Source of the DNA: JABURQ01 sp029243145
GTDB lineage: Bacteria > Planctomycetota > Planctomycetia > Planctomycetales > Planctomycetaceae
Reading direction: 5' to 3'
DNA length: 64,000 bases
Assembly: GCA_965660145.1 (NCBI GenBank)
Contig: CBFHYX010000007.1
Span: forward strand, 1 to 64,000
Shown piece after piece: positions 16,862 to 26,479 of this stretch. Under the pieces are notes generated by a model, which worked only from the letters and a program-made list of their open reading frames with translations, searched no databases and was not told where the DNA came from. Numbering within the stretch: the first letter of the stretch is position 1; the number at the start of each line of letters is the position of its first letter. The position numbers and the translations under genes were made by a program.

Positions 16862-17374
16862 ATGAAAACGGTTGTCCTGACATTCTATCTGTTGTTGACC
16901 TTCAGTATTGCCAATGCTGAGGATGAAAAGCTCGTTCCCATTCATGCATTCCGCCGAGAGACGGCTCCCGAGATGGTTTATACCATCGATTCCGAAGAAA
17001 TCACGCGGCTGAAACGAACCAACGGGTGGGAAGATCGAGGCGTTCTCGGTTACGGCAGCCCGAAAGACGGGAAAGGATTGATCAAGCTCCAGCGTGCTCA
17101 TCGTGGTCGCTGGCATGTCTTTTACACTAAAGCTCCCGAACAGCTTCCCAAGGGGACAGAACTCGAGGAGTTTGATGTTTGGGTGTGGGAAAAACCAGAC
17201 GAAGGACTTTCGCCCATCTATGCCGCCAGTCTGCCCGATTGGCGAGACATGATTTTCAGCACCGACAAAGACCAGATCAAGCAAGCCATCGAGGATTCGT
17301 GGAACGCGTCCAAAGTCAAACGGACCGATCACGGCGTAATGTTTTATCTGAAGCCGATGAAGAAGGACGAATAA
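16862..17374 (+). CDS. Secreted DUF5648-like protein
   Basis: 170 residues with signal peptide TVVLTFYLLLTFSIANA. The mature protein contains the pattern VPIHAFRR...HFYT-like elements (VPIHAFRRETAPEMVYTIDS, then EITRLKRTNGWEDRGVLGYG), resembling DUF5648, a small beta-rich domain found in secreted proteins. A second partial repeat (HVFYTKAPEQLPKGTELEEF) follows. No catalytic motif is recognised. It is an isolated gene followed by a repeat field. Confidence 0.65.
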   Translation: MKTVVLTFYLLLTFSIANAEDEKLVPIHAFRRETAPEMVYTIDSEEITRLKRTNGWEDRGVLGYGSPKDGKGLIKLQRAHRGRWHVFYTKAPEQLPKGTELEEFDVWVWEKPDEGLSPIYAASLPDWRDMIFSTDKDQIKQAIEDSWNASKVKRTDHGVMFYLKPMKKDE

Positions 17375-17407
17375 TAATTGCTCATCCGTCTGAGAAAAGT
17401 ATGAAGG

Positions 17408-17480
17408 GCGGCGCCTCCATGCCGATACTAAGTTTTCGGTTTTATAGCCGTCGGCTCGCGGGAGGCGCACCGCGAAGCGG
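17408..17480. repeat. GCGCCTCC inverted repeat
   Basis: GCGCCTCC (17411-17418) and GGAGGCGC (17461-17468) flank 42 nt, directly after the preceding gene. A comparable GGGAGGG.../...CCCTCCC pair lies at about 28755-28845. Confidence 0.5.
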
Positions 17481-17556
17481 AAGCCCCCGAATGTGATCGC
17501 ACCTTGTGCTCACGCGCCCTGTTTGACAAGCAAAAGGTGATATCCAAGTTTATTTT

Positions 17557-17700
17557 CTCTGCGCCGCCGCGCCGCTGCGTGAGTCAAGTTCATTCATCTG
17601 GGGCTATGCATGCGTTCTGAATTGCAAAGGCTGCGTGTGAAATCAGAGTTCAAATTTCTTGGCAAACTTTTGAGAGCCCCAGCCACACATCAAACCGCTC
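17557..17700. repeat. CTGGGGCT inverted-end repeat, copy 2
   Basis: CTCTGCGCCGCCGCG and GCGTGAGTCAA, CTGGGGCT (17598-17605), 69 nt, AGCCCCAG (17675-17682), CCACACATC. Same layout as the copy at 7901-8036. Confidence 0.85.
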
Positions 17701-17888
17701 GCTGCGACAACGCGGTCACTTGCTCTTTTTATCTGTGATATCAGCGTGATCCGCGGTTCCATAAAAATTTCCAAGGCCCGGCTGGCTCGTGCCAGCGGCT
17801 CAAATAGCGATCTCAAAACGGAATGTTGATCAAAGCCATCCCGACTGCTCGCGTAGATCGGGCTATGAAAAACGCGCATACCGTTGGG

Positions 17889-17909
17889 CGAGCTATCGGT
17901 GCTACCCGT
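17889..17909. repeat. Half CACCGATAG element supplying the bioB stop
   Basis: GAGCTATCGGTGCTACCC is the right half of the CACCGATAG unit. On the minus strand its GGGTAG provides the last glycine and the TAG stop of bioB. Confidence 0.65.
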
Positions 17910-18936
17910 CCAATAAAGCCTTGGTCTGTGCGTCGCCTGAGACAATTTCAAAACCCAAATCGCGGACCATTTGGAAATCCATCTCGGCAGCCTGCCCGGC
18001 GGTCGTCAGGTAATCGCTGACAAACATCGAGTTCGCCGCGTACAAGCCGAACGGTTGCATGCTGCGGAGTTTGACTTCGCGACCACCCGCGATGCGTATT
18101 TCGGTAGCAGGATTTGAAAGGCGAAAGAGACAGAGTGCTCGCAGGCAATCTTGTGGCGTAATGTTATCCGCACCTTCGAGAGGTGTGCCATCGATGTCGT
18201 TGAGGAAGTTGACGGGAATCGATTCGACTCCGAGTTCTTTTAAGTCGAACGCGACATCGACCACGTCTTTATGTTCTTCTCCCATGCCGACGATTAAACC
18301 GGCACAGAGTTCGAGGCCAGCGTCTCGTGCTGTTTTGAGAGTGGCCAGACGGTCTTCGTAAGAATGCGTCGAGCAGATCTCTTCGTGGAATCGGCGGGAG
18401 GTGTTCAGGTTGTGATTGATGCGGTCGACGCCGGCATTTTTCAGCTTCAAGGCTTGGTCGGGAGACAAAATTCCCAGGCAAGCACAAATATGAAGCCCCA
18501 ATTCGTCCTTGATTTTTTTAACGGTGCTGGCGACGTGATCGACTTCACGATCTGTCGGGCCTCGCCCACTGGCCACGATGCAGTAAGTTCGTGAGTTCGA
18601 AGCGGCTGCTTGTCGAGCACCTTCGAGTAATTTTTCCTCATTCTGCATCACATATTTTTCGATGGGCGCGTCTGAGACTTTAGACTGCGAGCAATAATTG
18701 CAATCTTCCGGGCAGAGTCCGCTTTTGGCGTTTCGCAGGTAATATAAATGGACCGTCTTGCCAAAATGCTGCCGTCGAATACGATAGGTGGCTGCGAGCA
18801 AGTCGAGAAGCTCATCGTCACCAGACGCCAGGACGGTAAGGGCGTCTTCGCGAGTCAGATCTTCTCCCGCAATGATTTGATTGGCGAGTGTCTGCCAGCG
18901 GGAGACTGACAACGAAGGATCGATAGTGGATGACAT
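17902..18936 (-). CDS. bioB: Biotin synthase
   Basis: 344 residues from ATG 18936 (GAGAG 6 nt upstream); a start at 19008 would overlap the neighbouring gene's stop. BioB is a radical SAM enzyme that inserts sulfur into dethiobiotin. The [4Fe-4S] motif is CPEDCNYCSQS, the SAM region CIVASGRGPTDRE, and later motifs include ICACLGILSPDQALKLKNAG, DRINHNLNTSRRFHEE, GLIVGMGEEHKD and IAGGREVKLR, which provides the [2Fe-2S] arginine. The length is normal. No other bio genes are in the window. The stop codon lies in a dispersed repeat, suggesting an insertion that reshaped the very end. Confidence 0.95.
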   Translation of the reverse strand: MSSTIDPSLSVSRWQTLANQIIAGEDLTREDALTVLASGDDELLDLLAATYRIRRQHFGKTVHLYYLRNAKSGLCPEDCNYCSQSKVSDAPIEKYVMQNEEKLLEGARQAAASNSRTYCIVASGRGPTDREVDHVASTVKKIKDELGLHICACLGILSPDQALKLKNAGVDRINHNLNTSRRFHEEICSTHSYEDRLATLKTARDAGLELCAGLIVGMGEEHKDVVDVAFDLKELGVESIPVNFLNDIDGTPLEGADNITPQDCLRALCLFRLSNPATEIRIAGGREVKLRSMQPFGLYAANSMFVSDYLTTAGQAAEMDFQMVRDLGFEIVSGDAQTKALLDG

Positions 18937-19004
18937 GAATTTCTCTCTAAAAGCGTCACAAAAACAACAGAGAAATTGTAACGCCTGAACGTCACTGAAA
19001 ACAG

Positions 19005-19568
19005 TCAAGGGGCGGGGTTAACAGCCGTTTCCACACGAGTCCAGATGTGATCTTCTTCTCCGGGTTCTTCGTCGGGGAGTTGCAAGGTCGTTTCATCGAG
19101 GAGTTTGATCGGCTGCTTTCGTTCCGCGCCATACATGCTCGTGATCAAATCGACTTTCCCTTTTGGCTCTCCTCCGGTGGTTATCATCGTCAGAATACCG
19201 TTTTCAATGGACCACTCGATACGAAACTTGAGCTTCTTGCCGAACAGGAAACTCCAACTGCTGGAGACTTCGATATCCATATCGGCTGTTCCATCGGAGT
19301 GTACCGTGAGAGACCGTTTGCCGTCCCGGTCCATTTCCCAATCACCCACGATGAGTTTCCGATATTTCTCATCGGTCGATTCCTGAACGGCAGGTTCCAC
19401 GATTTCCTCTGCCGCCGTGGTTTGCACCGTAACCTCTTCGTCACTCGTCCCCCAAAGGATGAGGATCGGGAGACTGAGAATGAGTAACGGAAGAAACACC
19501 TTCATTTTCTTACGAGATGATTTGGCTTCGCCGGTCGGTTCTGTGTACGTTTTAGCAGGATCATTCAT
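19005..19568 (-). CDS. Membrane-anchored hypothetical protein with lipocalin-like domain
   Basis: 187 residues from ATG 19568. A short cytoplasmic head precedes one transmembrane segment (FLPLLILSLPILILWG). After an acidic linker comes a beta-rich domain, LIVGDWEMDRDGKRSLTVHS then WSIENGILTMITTGG, resembling the small planctomycete lipocalin-like repeats that begin with a GxW motif. The function is unknown. It lies 55 nt after dnaE and 68 nt before bioB on the same strand, so the three may be co-transcribed. Confidence 0.65.
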   Translation of the reverse strand: MNDPAKTYTEPTGEAKSSRKKMKVFLPLLILSLPILILWGTSDEEVTVQTTAAEEIVEPAVQESTDEKYRKLIVGDWEMDRDGKRSLTVHSDGTADMDIEVSSSWSFLFGKKLKFRIEWSIENGILTMITTGGEPKGKVDLITSMYGAERKQPIKLLDETTLQLPDEEPGEEDHIWTRVETAVNPAP

Positions 19569-19623
19569 AAAAGGGAGTATCGCGAAAAGGAGCCGTGATG
19601 TCACCATCAACCCATACTGCCGA

Positions 19624-22600
19624 TTAACCCCTACTGCCGGCCATCGCCTGACCGTTGCGGGTGGCTCTGGCAGATTTGAATTGATGGGCGATCAATTGAA
19701 TGGCATCTTTCCCGAGCAAGCCTTCCAGGTCACGCTGCAACGATTCCCCGCAACTGACTTGCAAGGTGGCAGGTAACGAGAGGACGTAACGGGTCCATTC
19801 GCCGGTCGCATCGTCGTTGGAGTCGATATACAACATGACGGTGCTTCGACCGGGATAGCGTTGCAAAATCTCTCGGATGCGCGGCAGACAATCGTCGGGG
19901 TGAAGGCCTTTCTGAATTTTGATGGCAATTTGTCTCGTGAACTGTTTTTCGGCTTCTTCCAAAGTCAACAGTTTGTTGACCACGACATTCGGTTCTCGGC
20001 CACGTCGGTCCACGCGACCTTGAACATAAAGGATGTCTTCTGATTCAAGTTTCTCACCTTGTCGAGAGAATTCCTCCGGCCAGATGATGCAACGTACGGT
20101 CCCGGTTTCATCTTCAAAATCGAAGTTGGCAAACTTGGAGTGTCCATTGCGGTTTGGTTTTTTTGAAGTCGATTTTTTGATGGACGAAACCATCCCGCTG
20201 ATGAGGACTTCCTCCCCTTCTTCCAGATCACCGATTTGGTGGATCGTGTGAGAACGAAACTTTCCAACTCGATCAGAATGCTCGGTCAGAGGGTGCGAGG
20301 TGAGATAGAATCCGAAGACGTCTTTCTCGTATGCCAGTTTTTGGCTGTGATTCCAGTCGGGAGTTTCGGGCAACGTAACATCTTCATTGGCATCTGGTTC
20401 GCCGTCGCTTCCTCCCAGATCGCCGAACAGGGATTTTTGACCGATGGCTCGGTCTTTATGGATTTTGACGCTGGACGAAATGGCGCGTTCGATGGCCAGA
20501 AACAATTGTGCCCGGTTTGCTCCCAAACTGTCGAGCGCACCGGCTTTCACGAGCGTTTCCATCGTGGAGCGGTTTAGAACTTTGGGATCGATCCGTTCGG
20601 TCAGGTCAAAAATATTGCGGAATGGTCCGTTCGCTTCCCGCTCGGTGACGATGGTCTGAAGTGCCTGTTCTCCGACACCCTTGATCGCTCCAAGTCCGAA
20701 GACCACATCATCACCCGAAATGTCGAACTCGACTTGAGCTCGATTGATATCGGGAGGCAGAACGGTGAGATCCATCCGTCGACAATCATCGACGTGCTCA
20801 TTGATACGTTCAGACGATTCCATCCCGCATGACAACAAGGCTGACATGAACTCTTTGGGATAGTGAGCTTTCAAAAACGCGGTCTGATAGGCGACTGCAC
20901 CATAGGCGGTGGAGTGAGATTTGTTAAAACCGTAACCCGCAAACTTCTTAATTAAATCGAACAGTTCTTGCGCGAGTTTCTGATCAACCCCGCGTTCGCC
21001 GGCACCATCGATGTATTCTTGATGGAACGATGCGATCACTTTTTCTTTCTTCTTACTGATCGCTTTAATGCAGCGGTAAGCGGCAGGCAGATCAATGCCT
21101 CCCACTCGATTCAGAATCCGCATCACTTGTTCTTGATAGACCATGACGCCGTAGGTCTCTTCAAGGATTTCATCGACAATCGGATGGACCTTGGGGATCG
21201 GAATCCGGCCATGTTTCACTTCGACGTACGTCATCACCATGCCCCCTTCCAAAGGGCCAGGGCGATAAAGAGCCGATGTGGCGATGATGTCGTGGAACTT
21301 GTCTGGTTTCATTTTCTGCAACAAATCCCGCATGCCGCCCGATTCCAACTGGAAAATTCCTTTTGTCTCGCCACGTTGGAGCAGGGCGAACGTCGCGGCG
21401 TCGTCGAGTGGGAATTTGAGCGGATCGATCTCTTGTTGATCGGGGTGATGATTTTTGACGTTCTGGATCGCTTTATCGAGGATCGTCAAATTCCGTAAGC
21501 CGAGAAAGTCCATCTTCAGCAGGCCGACTTCCTCGACGGTCGGACCATCCCACTGCGTAATGATGTCGGTTTTGCCCGTGATTCTTTGCAAGGGGATGTA
21601 CCGTGAGATGGGCTCATCGGCAACCACCACGCCGGCTGCGTGCGTTCCGGCAGAGCGAGCGAGACCTTCAATTTTGATTGCCAGATTGAGCATCTCGGTG
21701 ATTTGAGGATCGCCCTGATAGGCTTCACGTAGTTCCGCCGATTCATCAATCGCTTCTTGCAGTTTGATATTCAGAGTTTCGGGGATCATTTTGCAAATTT
21801 CGTCAACCCGCTTGAGATCGAGTCCCAATGCGCGGCTCACGTCGCGGATCGCGTTTTTGGCTTTTAGTGTCCCAAAAGTTCCGATCTGGGCGACGTTATA
21901 TTCGCCGTACGTTTCTTTGGTGTAATCGATCACCATCTGGCGACGATCGCGACAAAAGTCGATATCGATATCGGGCGGCTCGGTTCGGCTGGGATCGAGA
22001 AACCGTTCGAACAGCAAGTCGTATTCCAGCGGGCAAACGTGACTGAAACCCAGAATATACGCGACAATCGAACCACACGCCGAACCACGTGCCTGACACG
22101 GAATTTTGTTCTCGTTGGCAAAACGGATGAAGTCCCAGACGATCAAGAAGTAACTGGCATAGCCCATCTTCTTGATCACTTCCAGTTCGTAATCGAGTCG
22201 CTCAACGTGTTTCTCAGTTGTAGTGTCGCCGTAACGCCACTTCATTCCTTTCAGGCACAGTTCGCGGAGATAATCAATGTCTGTCTTCTCTTCCGGTGGT
22301 CGAAAGACCGGGTAGTGTTGTGGATTTTTCTCCAATTGAATATCAACGCGATTCGCAATTTCCTGAGACCGCTTGACGGCCGCTTCGTGACCGGGAAAAG
22401 CAGCGTACATTTCTTCCGGCGTGCGTACGAACAGTTCATCGCTGTCCATCTTCATCCGTTTTTCATCGTGGACGGTCGTCCGCGTGTTTACACACAACAG
22501 AATGTCGTGAGCGTGAGCATCTTCCTGATTCAAATAATGAGCGTCATTCGTGGCCACCAGTGGCAGCCCCATCGAGTTGGCCAGATCGATGGTTCCTTCT

Positions 22601-23166
22601 GCACATTCTCGTTGAATGTCAAAGCCGGCGTTTTGGATTTCCATATAAAAACGGTCACCAAAAACTTTTTCGTACCAGGCGGTCAGTTCACGCGCTTCGG
22701 TCATTTTATCTTTGAGAAGTAGCTGCGAAAGTTCTCCCGCCGCACAACCCGAAAGACAAATTAATCCTTCGTTGAATTCTTCGAGCAAATCTTTATCAAT
22801 GCGTGGTTTGTAATAGAACCCTTCCAGATAAGCGACCGACGACATGTGCATCAGGTTTTCAAACCCTTTGCGGTTCATTGCCAGCAATGTCAGGTGAAAA
22901 CTGGCTTCCTTCATCCGAGACGCACCACTACGGTCCGTCCGTTTGCCTGGCGCAATGTAGGCTTCGAAACCGAGGATCGGGTTGATCTCCTGAGCTCGGC
23001 AAGTGTTATAGAACTCCATGGCACCGTAGAGATTGCCGTGGTCGGTGATCGCCAGCGAGTCCATGCCGGACTCTTTGACCTTTTTCACCACTTCCGGGAT
23101 GCGATTGGCACCATCAAGCAAGGAATAATGGGTGTGGCAATGCAGGTGAGCAAAAGGACGGCTCAT
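19624..23166 (-). CDS. dnaE: DNA polymerase III alpha subunit
   Basis: 1,180 residues, a normal DnaE length, from ATG 23166 with GGAGGG 6 nt upstream. The N-terminal PHP domain is clear (FAHLHCHTHYSLLDGANR, AITDHGNLYG). The polymerase core has the catalytic aspartates in PPDIDIDFCRDRRQ and the GFNKSHSTAYGAVAYQTAFL motif. Helix-hairpin-helix, OB-fold (about residues 1000-1080) and C-terminal domains follow. It catalyses leading- and lagging-strand synthesis in the replisome. The PHP metal-binding residues look conserved, so a proofreading role there is possible. The length and motif order are those of DnaE rather than PolC. Confidence 0.97.
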   Translation of the reverse strand: MSRPFAHLHCHTHYSLLDGANRIPEVVKKVKESGMDSLAITDHGNLYGAMEFYNTCRAQEINPILGFEAYIAPGKRTDRSGASRMKEASFHLTLLAMNRKGFENLMHMSSVAYLEGFYYKPRIDKDLLEEFNEGLICLSGCAAGELSQLLLKDKMTEARELTAWYEKVFGDRFYMEIQNAGFDIQRECAEGTIDLANSMGLPLVATNDAHYLNQEDAHAHDILLCVNTRTTVHDEKRMKMDSDELFVRTPEEMYAAFPGHEAAVKRSQEIANRVDIQLEKNPQHYPVFRPPEEKTDIDYLRELCLKGMKWRYGDTTTEKHVERLDYELEVIKKMGYASYFLIVWDFIRFANENKIPCQARGSACGSIVAYILGFSHVCPLEYDLLFERFLDPSRTEPPDIDIDFCRDRRQMVIDYTKETYGEYNVAQIGTFGTLKAKNAIRDVSRALGLDLKRVDEICKMIPETLNIKLQEAIDESAELREAYQGDPQITEMLNLAIKIEGLARSAGTHAAGVVVADEPISRYIPLQRITGKTDIITQWDGPTVEEVGLLKMDFLGLRNLTILDKAIQNVKNHHPDQQEIDPLKFPLDDAATFALLQRGETKGIFQLESGGMRDLLQKMKPDKFHDIIATSALYRPGPLEGGMVMTYVEVKHGRIPIPKVHPIVDEILEETYGVMVYQEQVMRILNRVGGIDLPAAYRCIKAISKKKEKVIASFHQEYIDGAGERGVDQKLAQELFDLIKKFAGYGFNKSHSTAYGAVAYQTAFLKAHYPKEFMSALLSCGMESSERINEHVDDCRRMDLTVLPPDINRAQVEFDISGDDVVFGLGAIKGVGEQALQTIVTEREANGPFRNIFDLTERIDPKVLNRSTMETLVKAGALDSLGANRAQLFLAIERAISSSVKIHKDRAIGQKSLFGDLGGSDGEPDANEDVTLPETPDWNHSQKLAYEKDVFGFYLTSHPLTEHSDRVGKFRSHTIHQIGDLEEGEEVLISGMVSSIKKSTSKKPNRNGHSKFANFDFEDETGTVRCIIWPEEFSRQGEKLESEDILYVQGRVDRRGREPNVVVNKLLTLEEAEKQFTRQIAIKIQKGLHPDDCLPRIREILQRYPGRSTVMLYIDSNDDATGEWTRYVLSLPATLQVSCGESLQRDLEGLLGKDAIQLIAHQFKSARATRNGQAMAGSRG

Positions 23167-23342
23167 GGGATCCCTCCAAATCTTATTTTCAGGGCTTCGC
23201 TGCCCGTTTCATCGGTCATTGAATATTCTGGCAATGTGCATTCTAACGCCCCTCAACCAGAACACCAGAGGCGACCGGGAGAGCCGAAAACCCTCAAAAC
23301 AAGAGACTTGAGATAGGCTCCGCTGAGGAAGACCTGCATTAT

Positions 23343-25661
23343 TCAGGGGCATTTTCGAGGAGTCAATTTTTGAAAATTGTCAGAATTCTTTTTCCAGAAT
23401 TCATGGGCATCAATCAGCAAGACCGAATGGCCGGCAGACGTAAATTCTCGCAGAACCGATAGGATCGAGGGGAGTTCCGAGGACGAGAGCCCGTTGGAAA
23501 TCTCTTCAATCGTCAACAGGCTTTTTGTGCCTCCTGTTTTCGCCAATGCTGCGGCGAGGCGAATGCGTTGCCTCTCCCCCCGCGATAATTGCGTGAGAGA
23601 CTGTCCTAATCGGAGATAACCGAGTTGGACCTGTTTCAGCAATTGCAGCCTTTTTTGAATGCGGTGATGGCTTTTGAAAACTCGAAAGGCTTCTTCCGCA
23701 GTCAGTTCCATGATTTCAGGAAGTGTGAAACCGCGGAATCGGATTTCGTGGATTCGTGACTCATAGCGACTCCCGCCGCATTCGGGACACGGTAATTCGA
23801 ATTCTGGTAGAAAATCGAGATCGACGGAGACACATCCGGTCCCTTCACACCGTACGCATCGTGCTCCCTCTTTTTTGTGGAGACTCAAATCACCCGCCGT
23901 GACATTCCGTTTTTTGGCATCATCTGTCTCGGCGAGAAGCTGGCGAACTCCCCCAAACGCTTGAATGGCTGACAGAACTGTTTGTCGAGCGTGTGGCTTT
24001 CGGGTTTCGGTGGCGAGTGATTGTTGCTCGGGGAACGGACACGAATCGCCTTCTGCCAGTTCTGACAATCTCGAAGATACGCACTCTCGTAAAAATCCAA
24101 TCGGTCGCGTCGCCAGTGAGCCGGAGAGTGTGGTAATGCCCCCCACAGAGATATCGAGTTGTGTTTGTTCGATCCAAGGCCAATCGATCTGCGTCAGCGA
24201 GTATCGTTCAGTTTTAGGGTGAGCGCCTGATCGTATCTCGTCATGAGCAGGCAGGTCTGACACGATTCGCCCTCCCTCGTCGCCCGAGCCGGGACCAAGT
24301 CGAATAAGGTGATCGAGATGCAGCCTTCGGGTAATTGGTTCCTCTTCAGCCTGGACAAGGCAGACGCCGGCTCCCCCTGTCAAAACTTGCGAGATGATCC
24401 GATCCACTTTTGGCCAATCTTCTGGGGGGTGACCACTGTAAGGTTCCTCCACGAGATAGAGTGCTCCCGGCAATGGTTCCACAGCCGCATTGCACAGTGC
24501 AAGCGAAGTTCGTTCGGAGGCCGAGAATGAACTGATCGGACAATCGAGAGAAAATGGTGCAAATCCAATCTCTGCCAGCAAGTTCAGGCGTCGATGCAGT
24601 TCTTGATGATGCAAATCGTCGTGAAGGTGCTGATCGATCCATTGCCCGAGTTCCAGAACTCGTAGGCTGTGTAGTTCGGGTAAAGATCGATCATGCAGTC
24701 GATATGCACAGGCATCTGCATTCAGTCGTGCGCCCCGACAACTCCTACAAGTCGATTTCGTCCTGTTGGTTATGACCCAACCTCGTCCCTGGCAGTCTGT
24801 GCATGCGCCCAACGGGGACGACCAGCGAAACAGGCTGGGGTCAGGATTCAAGAGAGATCGGCCACAGTTTAGGCAATCACGCTCACGACTGAACAAATGA
24901 GAAAACCACTCACGACCATCCAATGAGAGAGATTGCCAACTGGGATCGCCAACAGAGTCTTCTGCATAGGCGATGCACTTCCCTTGGCCCCCACGAAAAC
25001 AAACTTCCAGAGATTCCCGGATCCGCACATCGTTGGTCGAACCGGTTTTGATCCGGTCAACAATGACAACGAGATCCTCCAGAGTTTTATCTTCCGGCAA
25101 CTCGGCGAGCGAGCAGATTTTTCCTGCGTGGACCACTCTCTGAAAACCGGCCGTTTGTAACCAGTTGATGGCCTCTGCCCCCGAGACAGTCTGCTGAAGT
25201 GGAAAACCAAGCTGAAGGCGTGTTCCTGCCGGTAACTCAGTCAAATTCTCAATAATTTCCTGAGACTCCCACTTTCGAACGGGCGTCCCACAATCGGGAC
25301 ATGCACTGTCTGCTCGGGCGGCAAAGAGCATTTGTAGCAGCGGAATAATTCCCGACTCTGTCCCTAATGTATTTCGGGAACCGCCGGAAAGAGAGTCGGG
25401 ACGAATCGCGACGGTCAGTGGCAAATTCGTCGCATCATCCAGGTGTGGGGGAGCAATATGATCGAAGCGGCTACGCTCGGAAGTGGAAAGAGATTCGAGG
25501 TAACGCCGTCGACTTTCCGTATGAAGTGTCGCGAACGCAAGAGAGCTCTTCCCCGAACCCGAAGGTCCGGTGATCAGAGTGAGACCGTGTGCGGGAAGTG
25601 AGAGGTCGAGATCCCGCAGATTATGCTGGCGGCATCCCGATAACAGAATCTCTGACGACAC
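23343..25661 (-). CDS. UvrA-like ABC ATPase with degenerate nucleotide sites
   Basis: 772 residues against about 940 for canonical UvrA. The first Walker A is intact (GPSGSGKSSLAF, about residue 33). The zinc-binding pairs CPDCG, CLNCG/CTDC/CRSC and CVRC...CPECG are present. The first signature is worn (SSFSASERTSLAL instead of LSGGEAQRIRLA) and its Walker B reads LYLVEEPYSG. The second Walker A is missing (TTLSGSLATRPIGF near residue 510), while the second signature survives as LSRGERQRIRLAAAL with LLTIEEISNGL. It is likely not the housekeeping excision-repair UvrA but a divergent paralogue, perhaps a DNA-binding or resistance-type UvrA-like protein. It lies upstream of dnaE on the same strand. 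Confidence 0.85.
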   Translation of the reverse strand: MSSEILLSGCRQHNLRDLDLSLPAHGLTLITGPSGSGKSSLAFATLHTESRRRYLESLSTSERSRFDHIAPPHLDDATNLPLTVAIRPDSLSGGSRNTLGTESGIIPLLQMLFAARADSACPDCGTPVRKWESQEIIENLTELPAGTRLQLGFPLQQTVSGAEAINWLQTAGFQRVVHAGKICSLAELPEDKTLEDLVVIVDRIKTGSTNDVRIRESLEVCFRGGQGKCIAYAEDSVGDPSWQSLSLDGREWFSHLFSRERDCLNCGRSLLNPDPSLFRWSSPLGACTDCQGRGWVITNRTKSTCRSCRGARLNADACAYRLHDRSLPELHSLRVLELGQWIDQHLHDDLHHQELHRRLNLLAEIGFAPFSLDCPISSFSASERTSLALCNAAVEPLPGALYLVEEPYSGHPPEDWPKVDRIISQVLTGGAGVCLVQAEEEPITRRLHLDHLIRLGPGSGDEGGRIVSDLPAHDEIRSGAHPKTERYSLTQIDWPWIEQTQLDISVGGITTLSGSLATRPIGFLRECVSSRLSELAEGDSCPFPEQQSLATETRKPHARQTVLSAIQAFGGVRQLLAETDDAKKRNVTAGDLSLHKKEGARCVRCEGTGCVSVDLDFLPEFELPCPECGGSRYESRIHEIRFRGFTLPEIMELTAEEAFRVFKSHHRIQKRLQLLKQVQLGYLRLGQSLTQLSRGERQRIRLAAALAKTGGTKSLLTIEEISNGLSSSELPSILSVLREFTSAGHSVLLIDAHEFWKKNSDNFQKLTPRKCP

Positions 25662-25750
25662 GCGTCTCTCCCCAAACGGCCATTTTGGTCAGGCTGTATT
25701 GTTGAGAGACAAGCGATGTAAATCTACTGTTAGAGAGTGATTCTTTGACG

Positions 25751-26287
25751 TTAGGCTGCGTCCGGGAACGAAATTCTTCCCGAAGGAGGAAATGGAAGCA
25801 CCCATTCAAGAGGCTCATCGAGTCGATATTGCATCCGGTAAGCATCTTCGTCGGTGTCGTCATAATGTTCGCGGATCACTTCGGTCGCTTTGAAGTGATG
25901 CCGTTGAAAGAACAATTGAGCTGGCAAATTGGTTTCGCGGATTTCGAGTTCGATTTCCTCGCGTCGTTGCTGAGCAAGTTTGTCGATCAAGCGTTGGATC
26001 ATTTGTGTGCCGACATCTCGACGGCGCATCTTGGGATCAACGGCGAAGTTGAGCACGCGGAGTTTGGATTTATGCAGCTCATAGATCATGAAGCCCACGA
26101 TTTTTTGATTGCATTCAGCCACCATACCGATGCAATTTCGTTGACGAAGATATTCCAGGAAATGTTCTTCGCCCCACGCGAATTCAAAGCTACGTTGCTC
26201 GATGTCGAGGACTTCGGGCATATCGCGGCGAATGAGCCAGCGGATTTGGACTTTGAGTTGTTGTTCTTGTGTTTGTCCGAAACTCAT
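25751..26287 (-). CDS. rimI: RimI-like GNAT N-acetyltransferase
   Basis: 178 residues, ATG 26287 with AAGGAGG 8 nt upstream. The GNAT fold is clear: IRWLIRRDMPEVLDIEQRSF, GFMIYELHKSKLRVLNFAVD, then the acetyl-CoA loop PKMRRRDVGTQMIQRLIDKL and ETNLPAQLFFQRHHFKATEV. RimI enzymes acetylate the N-terminal Ala of ribosomal protein bS18 and sometimes other proteins. The C-terminal tail of about 35 residues is longer than in E. coli RimI. The name is by similarity of motifs; another protein N-acetyltransferase is possible. Confidence 0.8.
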   Translation of the reverse strand: MSFGQTQEQQLKVQIRWLIRRDMPEVLDIEQRSFEFAWGEEHFLEYLRQRNCIGMVAECNQKIVGFMIYELHKSKLRVLNFAVDPKMRRRDVGTQMIQRLIDKLAQQRREEIELEIRETNLPAQLFFQRHHFKATEVIREHYDDTDEDAYRMQYRLDEPLEWVLPFPPSGRISFPDAA

Positions 26288-26479
26288 GGCGAGCCTCCTT
26301 GCTCGTGTCTCAACCTCTAATTAAATCAACCCATCAGCGTTTAGACGGGCTGAGATGTCTGGATAACTCACCGGAATGAAGAGGCTTCTCTCGGGTGGTC
26401 GATGAGCTTATCACAGGAGGCCAAATTCTGGGAGGCGAATTCCGGATATTTTCGAGATCATTCCCATTTCTACAATCGA

